Below, piece by piece: positions 1-5,369 of a stretch of DNA of 6,719 nucleotides; within the stretch, counting starts at the first letter, position 1, and every line of letters starts with the position of its first letter. The position numbers and the translations under genes are program-made. Below the pieces are notes generated by a model. The model saw only the letters and a program-made list of their open reading frames with translations. It ran no database searches and was not told the origin of the DNA. The stretch spans positions 1 to 6,719 of the forward strand of contig CACZIP010000068.1 of the NCBI GenBank assembly GCA_902781245.1. Reading direction: 5' to 3'. Source of the stretch: an uncultured Coriobacteriaceae bacterium (GTDB taxonomy: Bacteria > Actinomycetota > Coriobacteriia > Coriobacteriales > Eggerthellaceae).

Positions 1-141
1 GCCCTTCGGCGATGCGACCTGTCATCAATCGCTGTGCGGGTCAGGATGCTGCGGCGCGTTCCCGAACGCAGGATACCGCGTTCGTCAGGCGAGCACGAAC
101 CCCGCTGAACGCATTATTACTGACCGGAAAGGAAGGCTCGC
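1..141. other. Upstream region of the TIM-barrel gene, no gene supported
   Basis: No reading frame here looks like a convincing gene. The frame from position 12 overlaps the TIM-barrel gene out of phase and has no protein-like pattern, and I could not decide whether the tail of an upstream gene is present. The stretch holds four copies of the hexamer GCGTTC or its complement GAACGC, at 56-61, 64-69, 78-83 and 107-112. The first two form a palindrome with a two-base centre. An AT-rich patch, CATTATTAC at 112-120, could be part of a -10 region, but no matching -35 is clear. A GGAAAGGAAGG ribosome binding site lies at 125-135. Confidence 0.5.
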
Positions 142-924
142 ATGGACTACGGCACAACCCTCATACCCGAGCTCGATGGAAACCTCAGAGCGCATAACGT
201 AAGACTGCCGGCATCGGCCCAGCTCGCAAGCGGTATCCGCGTACTTGGGCGCTTGATACGCTCGATTGTGTACACCACCGACATCGCCATCATCCGCAAC
301 TGTGACGCCGATGCGGTCTTCGCCGTCTACCCCTTCACGCCCCAGCAGGTCATATCGGACATGCTGGTGAAAGCCTCGTCCATCCCCGTGTTCGTGGGCG
401 TTGGCGGCGGCACCACAAGCGGCCCCCGCTCGGCAGCGCTGGCGCGCGACGCCGAGGCTGCGGGCGCTTACGGCGTGGTGCTGAACGCGCCCGCCAGCAA
501 CACCACGCTCGAGATGGTCAGCCGCGTCGTCGACATCCCCGTCATCGTGACCGTGGTCGACGACAACCCGGAGACCATCGCCAACCGCCTTGCGGCAGGC
601 GCCTCGATCGTGAACGTCTCGGGCGGGAAGCGCACGTGCGAATACGTTGCCAATTTGCGTAGGCAGTTCCCCGAATTGCCGATCCTCGCGACGGGCGGCA
701 AGACGGATGCGACCATCGAGGCCACGGCCATGGCGGGCGCCAACGCGGTCATCTGCACGCCGCCGTCGAACGGCGAGCTGTTCTCGCCCATGATGGAGCG
801 CTACCGCCAGAACGCCGAGCACAACAAGCCGAAGACCGGCTTCCGACCGCTATCGCAGGCCGCGCTCGCCGAGATGGCCGAGTACATCGAACGGCTGAAG
901 GACGACGGCCTGCTACCAGGCTAA
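142..924 (+). CDS. Phosphate-binding-type TIM-barrel protein of unknown reaction
   Basis: A 260-residue soluble protein with the alternating strand and helix pattern of a (beta/alpha)8 barrel. Strand-like segments are visible at about residues 57-65, 81-90, 109-119, 132-141, 153-162, 179-187 and 200-209. Glycine-rich turns follow the strands: VGVGGG at 85-90, SGG at 160-162 and ATGGK at 183-187. The last two fit the phosphate-gripping loops of flavin- or phosphate-binding barrels. There is no signal peptide or membrane segment, so it is probably cytoplasmic. The ATG at 142 is chosen because GGAAAGGAAGG lies just upstream. Related proteins are, from memory, often labelled only 'hydrolase' or 'beta/alpha barrel protein', and I cannot name a substrate. 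The M20 amidohydrolase follows 53 bases downstream in the same direction, so the two may be co-transcribed and act in one pathway; this is inference. The fold call is fairly secure; the reaction is unknown. Confidence 0.8.
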   Translation: MDYGTTLIPELDGNLRAHNVRLPASAQLASGIRVLGRLIRSIVYTTDIAIIRNCDADAVFAVYPFTPQQVISDMLVKASSIPVFVGVGGGTTSGPRSAALARDAEAAGAYGVVLNAPASNTTLEMVSRVVDIPVIVTVVDDNPETIANRLAAGASIVNVSGGKRTCEYVANLRRQFPELPILATGGKTDATIEATAMAGANAVICTPPSNGELFSPMMERYRQNAEHNKPKTGFRPLSQAALAEMAEYIERLKDDGLLPG

Positions 925-960
925 AATAGCCAAATAAGGGACAGTCCTTTTTGGCTATTT
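924..960 (+). repeat. Long near-perfect hairpin between the TIM-barrel and M20 genes
   Basis: AAATAGCCAAA (924-934) and TTTGGCTATTT (950-960) are perfect 11-base inverted arms. The inner part can extend the stem by four pairs (AAGG 936-939 with CCTT 946-949) past one bulged T, leaving a six-base loop. It starts on the last base of the upstream stop codon and ends six bases before the M20 ribosome binding site. No run of T follows the stem, so it is not a standard intrinsic terminator. It could attenuate or stabilise the transcript, or be a small mobile palindromic repeat. The central GGGACAGTCC resembles, from memory, repeats found near REP-associated transposases; that link is unproven. Confidence 0.7.
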
Positions 961-965
961 CCAAG

Positions 966-972
966 AGGAGGG
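966..972 (+). promoter_or_regulatory. Ribosome binding site fixing the M20 start
   Basis: AGGAGGG lies five bases before the ATG at 978. The same frame is open back to a TTG at 951, but that codon sits inside the hairpin arm and has no ribosome binding site, so 978 is the start. Confidence 0.85.
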
Positions 973-977
973 CGAAC

Positions 978-2360
978 ATGCCATCAGAAATCGAACCGAC
1001 AGCCACAACCGAGCAGGCAGCGGCAGGAGCGAATGCGGCCCCGGAGCAGGCGGAGGCAGAAGCGGCGGCCCCTGGGCGCGCGTCGACCCCCGAGCAGGCA
1101 GTGGCCCCCGAGCAGCCGTCCACAACCGAGCGCATCTGCGAGCTCGCGGCGCGCATCGAAAGCGACATCATCGCGTGGCGCAGGCATTTCCACAGGCATC
1201 CCGAACTGGGGGCGCACGAGGTCGAAACCTCGGCCTTCATACGGCAAAAGCTTGACGAATGGAGCATCGACTACCGCATCGTCGAGGGCACGCGCCCAGC
1301 CGAATTAGCAGATGAGCGCCCCGATTTCATCGGAACGGGCATCATCGCCACCATTCGCGGCGAAGCGCCCGGCGCCTACGACGCCGCCGGCAAGCCCGCG
1401 AAGCGCATCGCGCTGCGCACCGATATGGACGCACTCCCAATAGCCGAGCGCACCGGGTTCGACTACGCCTCCGAAACCGGGGGCGTCATGCACGCCTGCG
1501 GCCACGATTGCCACATGGCCATGATGCTCGGAACGGTTCGCATGCTCAACGACCTGCGGGAACGCTTGCACGGCGAGGTGCGCATAATCTTCCAACCCGC
1601 CGAGGAGATATCGATCGGCGCGCGCGACATGATCGCTGCCGGCGCGCTGGAAGGCGTGGACGCAATTTACGCCGCCCACATCTGGAGCGAGGTGGATGCA
1701 GGCACCATCTCGTGCGAAGCCGGGCCGCGCATGGCCTTCACCGACTGGTTCCGCATCGATATCGAGGGCGTGAGCGCACACGGCTCGATGCCGCACAAGG
1801 GCATCGACGCCATCGTTATCGCCGCCGAGATAGTGGATGCGCTGCAGGTCATCGTCTCGCGACGCATCTCGCCGTTCGAGCCGATGGTCATCACCGTAGG
1901 CGAAATCCACGGCGGTACCGCGCGCAACATCATGGCGGGCTCGGCCTACCTCACAGGCACGCTGCGCACTTGGCATCCCAACGTGCGCGAACGCGCAATC
2001 GACCGCATCGAGCGCGTGGCGGGAAAGACTTCCCATGCCTTCGGCGCCCAGATCAAGTTCTCGTTCGAGAAGGGCAATCCCGCCGTCGTGAACGACGAGG
2101 CCTGCGCCGCCGTCGCGCGCCAAGCCGTGCAGAAAACGCTCGGAGAGCAGGCCGTCGGCGCCTACGAGGGCACGCTGGCCGGCGAGGATTTCGCCGAGTA
2201 CCTGCAGCATGTGCCGGGCGTGCTCGTGTTCGTGGGCACCAACAACCCCGAAATTGGCGCCATCCACCCCCAGCACAGCTGCTACTACACCATCGACGAG
2301 ACCATGCTCGCGAAAGGCGCCCTGGTCGCCACCCAATGGGCCTGCGACATGCTAGCCTAA
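978..2360 (+). CDS. M20-family metal-dependent amidohydrolase (M20D, hippurate/IAA-amino-acid hydrolase type)
   Basis: A 460-residue protein of the peptidase M20 family, subgroup of N-acyl-amino-acid amidohydrolases, which cleave an acyl group from an amino acid using a divalent metal pair. The family start signature RRHFHRHPELGAHE is at residues 68-81. Expected metal ligands are all present: C174 and H176 in MHACGHD, E210 in FQPAEE with E209 as the likely catalytic base, H234 in YAAHIW, and H433 in HSCYYTIDE. The insert dimerisation domain spans about 255-370, containing GVSAHGSMPHKG and GGTARNIMAG. It is therefore expected to be an active cytoplasmic enzyme; the substrate cannot be read from sequence. 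Unlike typical family members, which begin close to the RRHFHRHPEL segment, it carries about 50 extra residues rich in Ala, Glu, Pro and Gln with PEQ repeats. No signal peptide or lipobox is seen. It follows the TIM-barrel gene and may share its transcript. Confidence 0.93.
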   Translation: MPSEIEPTATTEQAAAGANAAPEQAEAEAAAPGRASTPEQAVAPEQPSTTERICELAARIESDIIAWRRHFHRHPELGAHEVETSAFIRQKLDEWSIDYRIVEGTRPAELADERPDFIGTGIIATIRGEAPGAYDAAGKPAKRIALRTDMDALPIAERTGFDYASETGGVMHACGHDCHMAMMLGTVRMLNDLRERLHGEVRIIFQPAEEISIGARDMIAAGALEGVDAIYAAHIWSEVDAGTISCEAGPRMAFTDWFRIDIEGVSAHGSMPHKGIDAIVIAAEIVDALQVIVSRRISPFEPMVITVGEIHGGTARNIMAGSAYLTGTLRTWHPNVRERAIDRIERVAGKTSHAFGAQIKFSFEKGNPAVVNDEACAAVARQAVQKTLGEQAVGAYEGTLAGEDFAEYLQHVPGVLVFVGTNNPEIGAIHPQHSCYYTIDETMLAKGALVATQWACDMLA

Positions 2361-2583
2361 CCTCGCTTGCCAACCCATCGTGACGAGCTAACGCATCAGG
2401 TACGTTGAATCATTAAAAATGGTCATACCTGTCGTGGCGTTCCGTCTGCTACGTTTAATCGAATGCGGATGCATCGCTTCAATGACAAGGGGTTTTACAT
2501 GCTGCGGCGAATAGCGACAAGTCGCGGAAAACGCGGATAGTCCGCTAGAGTTCTCTATGTTCATTAACCATGGAACCCACATC

Positions 2584-2634
2584 TTCGATGGCGCCTCGTG
2601 GCGGATGAGCGGGTCCGCCCCGGACACATCGAAG
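2584..2634. repeat. Nested inverted repeat, possible structured RNA or DNA element
   Basis: Outer arms CTTCGATG (2584-2591) and CATCGAAG (2627-2634) are perfect 8-base complements. Inside them GGCGGA and TCCGCC, at about 2600-2620, form a further 6-base hairpin with an eight-base loop. Folded together they give a two-tier stem. I do not recognise a known riboswitch or small RNA here. It may be chance in GC-rich DNA. Confidence 0.35.
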
Positions 2635-2802
2635 CCGGATGTGCAAGGAGCCGGCAGAGGGGGGAATAGGTCGATTTTTCGGACACCCGACGCCTCGTTG
2701 CAGCGACGCGGGTTGGGTTTCCGATTCCCCCCGCTGGTGCCGCGAAGCCCCGAAAACCGCGCGACATCCCGAGAACATTCCCCCCGAATTCCCCCCGCGA
2801 GA

Positions 2803-2821
2803 TTATCTATCAGATAGATAA
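2803..2821. repeat. 19-base odd-centred palindrome
   Basis: TTATCTATC and GATAGATAA are perfect 9-base arms around a single A at 2812. It abuts the terminator at 2825-2863 and overlaps that terminator's reverse-strand T run. It could be an operator-type site or an AT-rich extension of the termination region. Confidence 0.5.
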
Positions 2822-2824
2822 AAG

Positions 2825-2863
2825 GGGGTCTGGGAGCCGCGATTTCGACGGCTCCCAGACCCC
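2825..2863 (-). terminator. Strong intrinsic terminator, probably of the original tRNA transcript
   Basis: A perfect 15-base stem, GGGGTCTGGGAGCCG (2825-2839) with CGGCTCCCAGACCCC (2849-2863), and a 9-base loop. Read on the reverse strand, the stem is followed by C and then TTTT (2823-2820). Read forward it is followed only by TTT. It lies about 100 bases beyond the CCA end of the reverse-strand tRNA fragment, as expected for the terminator of the tRNA gene before the element inserted. It could also block forward read-through into the element. Confidence 0.75.
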
Positions 2864-2967
2864 TTTCCGAGGGCCCTAAAACAGGCCGCGGGGTAAACTT
2901 TTTGCGCCGAAAAATTCCCCCGCAACGAAAAATCCCTGACCGTTTTACCAGTTCAGAGACGAGATTT

Positions 2968-3013
2968 TGGTCGCGGGGGCCGGATTCGAACCGACGACCT
3001 TCGGGTTATGAGC
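2968..3013 (-). pseudogene. 3' half of a CAT-anticodon tRNA-Met gene (probably initiator fMet); attachment site
   Basis: Read on the reverse strand, the piece starts with GCTCATAA (anticodon loop, anticodon CAT at 3010-3008). It continues through CCCGA of the anticodon stem, the variable region AGGTC, the T-arm GTCGGTTCGAATCCGGC and the acceptor strand, and ends with encoded CCA at 2970-2968. The three C at positions 39-41 of the anticodon stem match the GGG:CCC feature of initiator tRNAs, and the whole half closely resembles known bacterial fMet genes. The 5' side of the stem should read TCGGG but reads AGTCG, and no D-arm lies to the right, so this is not an intact gene. It is best explained as the chromosomal 3' remnant left when an element integrated into the tRNA gene. 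An elongator Met gene cannot be fully excluded. Confidence 0.85.
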
Positions 3014-3026
3014 GACTGCAGCTGGG

Positions 3027-3043
3027 AATTCATGAAATTCATG
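3027..3043. repeat. Tandem AATTCATG repeat beside the attachment site
   Basis: AATTCATG occurs at 3027-3034 and 3036-3043 with a 9-base period, 14 bases inside the element from the tRNA junction. The surrounding GAATTCATGAAATTC is also nearly palindromic. A recombinase or excisionase contact site is possible but not shown. Confidence 0.35.
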
Positions 3044-3140
3044 GATTATCAGTTTTGAGGCGATATGCCGCTCACCTGCGGAAACGTAATTCTTTTCTCT
3101 CAAATCACATCATAGTTTTCGACTTTCCGTTTCTCGAAAA

Positions 3141-3182
3141 GGTGGTTAAACGGTGGTTGGTACGGTGGTTCCGACGGTGGTT
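3141..3182 (+). repeat. Four GGTGGTT direct repeats, candidate integrase arm-type sites
   Basis: GGTGGTT occurs at 3141-3147, 3152-3158, 3164-3170 and 3176-3182, spaced 11, 12 and 12 bases (about one helical turn). The last three are preceded by AC or AAC. They lie between the tRNA-derived attachment site and the integrase gene, where many tyrosine recombinases have arm-binding sites contacted by their N-terminal domain. The same cluster could also affect integrase expression, as it ends 50 bases before the start codon. Confidence 0.6.
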
Positions 3183-3201
3183 TTTCCAGACGCCGTTTAA
3201 C
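3145..3201. repeat. 9-base inverted repeat across the arm-site cluster
   Basis: GTTAAACGG (3145-3153) and CCGTTTAAC (3193-3201) are perfect complements, enclosing the last three GGTGGTT repeats. A second, offset pair, TTTTCCA (3182-3188) and TGGAAAA (3204-3210), could form a hairpin just upstream of the integrase ribosome binding site. Confidence 0.5.
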
Positions 3202-3232
3202 TGTGGAAAACCCAGGTGAGAGGAACGAAAAG

Positions 3233-4609
3233 ATGAAGTACTACACGAGGGGCGTTAGGCGCCGCGGCGACACCGATCAATGGGAAGTGCGCATCATGCA
3301 CAAGGACCCGATAACCCAGGAGGAGATCTTCGAGTACCGCACCGTCACGGCGAAGACCAAGAAGCAGGCCGAGAGGAAGCGGGACGAGCTGATCTTCGAG
3401 ATGGAGCGCAAGGGCGGTGCCCTTCATTCGAAGCTCACGCTTTCCGAGTTCCTGACGTCGTTCGTCGACTACAAGGAGAAGTGCGGCATCGTGGAACCCT
3501 CCACCATCAAGGGCTACCGGTACGAGGCCAGGCAGATCTCGCACTACATCGGCAACGAGCTCCTCTGCGAGCTGTCCATCGCAACCATCAACAACTGGAT
3601 GGCCCAGATGACGGAGGACGGTTACGCCTCCAAGACCGTGGCGAAGCCCTTCAGGCTGCTCAAGCAGGCCCTCAACTTCGCCATCGCGCAGGACCTGATC
3701 ACGAAGAACCCCTGCAACTTCTGCAAGCCGCCCAAGCGCACGAAGACCAAGATCAACGCGCTGACGCGCGAGGACCGCAGCCGCATGCTCGACTTGGCCC
3801 GGAGGGCCTTTCCCGAGCCGCTGGCTATCGCGGTCGAGCTCGCGCTCACGACCGGGATGCGCCGCGGAGAGGTCTGCGCGCTGCGCTGGAGCGACCTCAA
3901 CGACAACGGGACGATCTCGGTGCGCCGCGCGATGGGGTACGCCGAGGGCGGCTTCTACGAGAAGGACCCGAAAACCTTCACGAGCGCGCGCACGATCCCG
4001 CTCACGCGCTACACCTTCATGATGCTGTCCGCCATCAAGGAGGACGCCTACCGCCTGCTGACCCGGCTCGGCGTGCCGCAGGCTGATCCCTACATCCTGG
4101 GCACCCAGGAGCTCGACTCCCGGCCGTACAACCCCACCTTGCTCGGCAAGGACTTCACGGCGTTCTGCAAGATGAACAACTTCCACTGCACGTTCCACGA
4201 CCTGCGACACACCTTCGCGACGTTCATGATCGGCTCAGGCGTCGATGTGCGCACGGTGGCGAGCTACCTCGGCCACAGCTCCGTCAGCATGACCTTGGAC
4301 GTGTACGCCGACGTCGACCCCGAGGCGAAGTTCAGCGCCGTCGGCAAGATCGAGGAGGCCTTCGACAACGACAGCAACGAGGCGCTCTCCCTGCTCGCCC
4401 AACATAGGGGCTTCGACCCCACTGGCGAGTACGACACCGAGGAGATTCCCGGCGCACATCCCGAAGCCGAACGTAACCGCAAGGGATTCAAGGCCGGCAT
4501 GGGCAACTTCACGCTCTCGGCCCAGAGCATCCCCTTCACAGAGGAGGAGCTTGAGGACATGCTCGCGACAATCCGCGCGTCGAAGCAGAAGAAGGCCTTT
4601 TCTGCTTAG
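3233..4609 (+). CDS. int: Tyrosine recombinase / site-specific integrase
   Basis: A 458-residue phage-type integrase that would catalyse insertion and excision of the element at the tRNA attachment site. An N-terminal arm-binding-type domain covers about residues 1-60. A core-binding SAM-like domain covers about 68-168, and the catalytic domain 175-365. The active-site set is complete: R210 in TTGMRRGE, K247 in EKDPKTFTSARTIPL, H322 and R325 in HDLRH, H348 in LGHSS, and nucleophile Y358 in MTLDVYAD. About 100 residues follow the tyrosine, more than in many relatives, ending in a charged helix-rich tail. ATG 3233 is preferred, with AGAGG nine bases upstream. An in-frame GTG at 3203 would add 10 residues but lacks a ribosome binding site. 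It lies about 220 bases inside the attachment site, reads away from it and converges with the gene ending at 4664. Confidence 0.95.
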   Translation: MKYYTRGVRRRGDTDQWEVRIMHKDPITQEEIFEYRTVTAKTKKQAERKRDELIFEMERKGGALHSKLTLSEFLTSFVDYKEKCGIVEPSTIKGYRYEARQISHYIGNELLCELSIATINNWMAQMTEDGYASKTVAKPFRLLKQALNFAIAQDLITKNPCNFCKPPKRTKTKINALTREDRSRMLDLARRAFPEPLAIAVELALTTGMRRGEVCALRWSDLNDNGTISVRRAMGYAEGGFYEKDPKTFTSARTIPLTRYTFMMLSAIKEDAYRLLTRLGVPQADPYILGTQELDSRPYNPTLLGKDFTAFCKMNNFHCTFHDLRHTFATFMIGSGVDVRTVASYLGHSSVSMTLDVYADVDPEAKFSAVGKIEEAFDNDSNEALSLLAQHRGFDPTGEYDTEEIPGAHPEAERNRKGFKAGMGNFTLSAQSIPFTEEELEDMLATIRASKQKKAFSA

Positions 4610-4626
4610 GGTGAAGAGAAACTACA

Positions 4627-4649
4627 GAGGGCGACTTAACGTCGCCCTC
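4627..4649. terminator. Hairpin between convergent genes, possible bidirectional terminator
   Basis: GAGGGCGAC (4627-4635) and GTCGCCCTC (4641-4649) form a perfect 9-base stem with a five-base loop. It sits between the integrase stop and the stop of the reverse-strand gene, and could serve both. Neither side has a clean T run, so efficiency is uncertain. Confidence 0.65.
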
Positions 4650-4663
4650 CTAATCAGCTGAAG

Positions 4664-5299
4664 CTAGCCCTCTTCTTCGTACCATTTCCCCTGTGAATCG
4701 TCGGTATCTACGGGGATGGTCACCTCGCAGGCCCAGTCTTTTTTGTAGGCGTCTGCTGTCTTCCTGAGCCGCCAGTAATTCCGCCAATATGCCCACCAGC
4801 GCCTTGAGGCGCTCTCGATATCATCTTCTGAATACTCGCCCTTGTTCCCGATGACAACCAGCTCGTCTCCGCCGATCACGAAGCCGACCTCGTCGCATCT
4901 GGCGTACAGGAGGTGCTTTGCAGCCGAAAGCGTTTTCGGGCCGTCGAAGTCCTTGACGGGCACCTTGTTCTTGTAATCGCCCAGCAGCGACTTGGCTCCT
5001 TCGATATCGTCGAACGCCAGATCGTACGCATCGATGTCGTAAAGTATGGAATCGTCGTCACGGAAGCGCTCGTACCAACCGTCCTCGTCGAGGCTGTCAA
5101 GAAAGACCGCGAAGGCATGGCCGCAAAAGCGAACGGCCAGGACATCGGTGGTGTGCCTCTCTTGCTCCGGCTTCGATTCGTCGTAGAGCAGGACGTCGCG
5201 AAACTCCACTTGGACGATATCGCCCTCTATGTCCCACCACCACCATGAACCGATATCGGATATGGCATCCGCGAGGATGTTGAGCGTGTTCATATTCAT
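4664..5299 (-). CDS. Acidic, tryptophan-rich protein of unknown function
   Basis: I do not recognise the family. The 211-residue product is strongly acidic (47 Asp/Glu against 23 Lys/Arg) and has 11 tryptophans. These include a run of four at residues 19-22 (GSWWWWDIEGD) and a cluster in RRWWAYWRNYWRLR at 166-179. Asp-rich patches lie at about 71-82 and 88-99. There is no signal peptide or clear membrane span, so it is probably cytoplasmic. The ATG at 5299 is chosen for the GGGGGCAGGA upstream; ATG 5293 is a close alternative. An upstream in-frame TTG at 5323 lacks support. It lies 70 bases downstream of the XRE gene on the same strand and may be co-transcribed with it. In an integrative element such a gene could be cargo, an antirestriction or immunity-type protein, or a partner of the regulator. 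These are guesses from composition and place only. Confidence 0.8.
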   Translation of the reverse strand: MNMNTLNILADAISDIGSWWWWDIEGDIVQVEFRDVLLYDESKPEQERHTTDVLAVRFCGHAFAVFLDSLDEDGWYERFRDDDSILYDIDAYDLAFDDIEGAKSLLGDYKNKVPVKDFDGPKTLSAAKHLLYARCDEVGFVIGGDELVVIGNKGEYSEDDIESASRRWWAYWRNYWRLRKTADAYKKDWACEVTIPVDTDDSQGKWYEEEG

Positions 5300-5369
5300 G
5301 GTATCCTGCCCCCGCTCTGTCAAGTTTTAATTAGCCGTTTAAGGCTACTAAGCGAGCCACCTGGTTGTT

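Larger units (their letters stand above)
2659..2922. repeat. Recurring ATTCCCCCCG motifs
   Basis: ATTCCCCCCG occurs at 2724-2733, 2777-2786 and 2788-2797. A five-C version, ATTCCCCCG, occurs at 2914-2922, and the reverse complement core GGGGGGAAT is at 2659-2667. The 2659 and 2724 copies face each other as a 9-base inverted repeat, and the 2777 and 2788 copies are tandem with an 11-base period. Function unknown; candidates are protein-binding sites or remnants of a small repeat family. Confidence 0.5.
2361..2967. other. 600-base stretch without a convincing gene, rich in inverted repeats
   Basis: No frame has both a plausible start and protein-like composition. The frames seen here are short and overlap each other on both strands. 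What it does hold: a nested inverted repeat at 2584-2634, recurring ATTCCCCCCG motifs from about 2659 to 2922, a 19-base palindrome at 2803-2821, and a strong terminator hairpin at 2825-2863. No clear terminator for the M20 gene is visible just after 2360. The right end (2864-2967) is the original downstream flank of the tRNA gene whose 3' half starts at 2968. Confidence 0.6.

Noticed and set aside
85..822. Reverse-strand open frame of 245 residues opposite the TIM-barrel gene
   Set aside because: It is the antisense shadow of a clearly protein-like forward gene, rich in Arg, His, Asp and Gly as expected for GC-rich shadows.
1305..2336. Reverse-strand open frame of 343 residues opposite the M20 gene
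   Set aside because: The forward frame carries all M20 catalytic and metal residues, so the reverse frame is a shadow.
2388..2627. Reverse-strand open frame of 79 residues in the gene-free stretch
   Set aside because: No good ribosome binding site, no recognisable motif, and it runs into the nested inverted repeat. A decayed gene remnant is possible but unsupported.
2777..2797. Possible G-quadruplex on the reverse strand from the C-rich repeats
   Set aside because: Only two long G runs are close together; the next are separated by long loops, so a stable quadruplex is not well supported.
3141..3182. GGTGGTT repeats as a CRISPR-like array
   Set aside because: Repeat units are 7 bases at an 11-12 base period, far too short for CRISPR repeats and spacers, and no cas genes are present.
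2902..3219. Forward open frame of 105 residues containing SRGPDSNRRPSGYE
   Set aside because: That peptide is the well-known false translation of the strand opposite a tRNA T-arm and anticodon region. The frame simply crosses the tRNA fragment.
5318..5323. Consensus TTGACA on the reverse strand upstream of the acidic Trp-rich gene
   Set aside because: It lies only 18 bases before the start codon, so its -10 would fall on the start itself. It is probably not a working -35 box.
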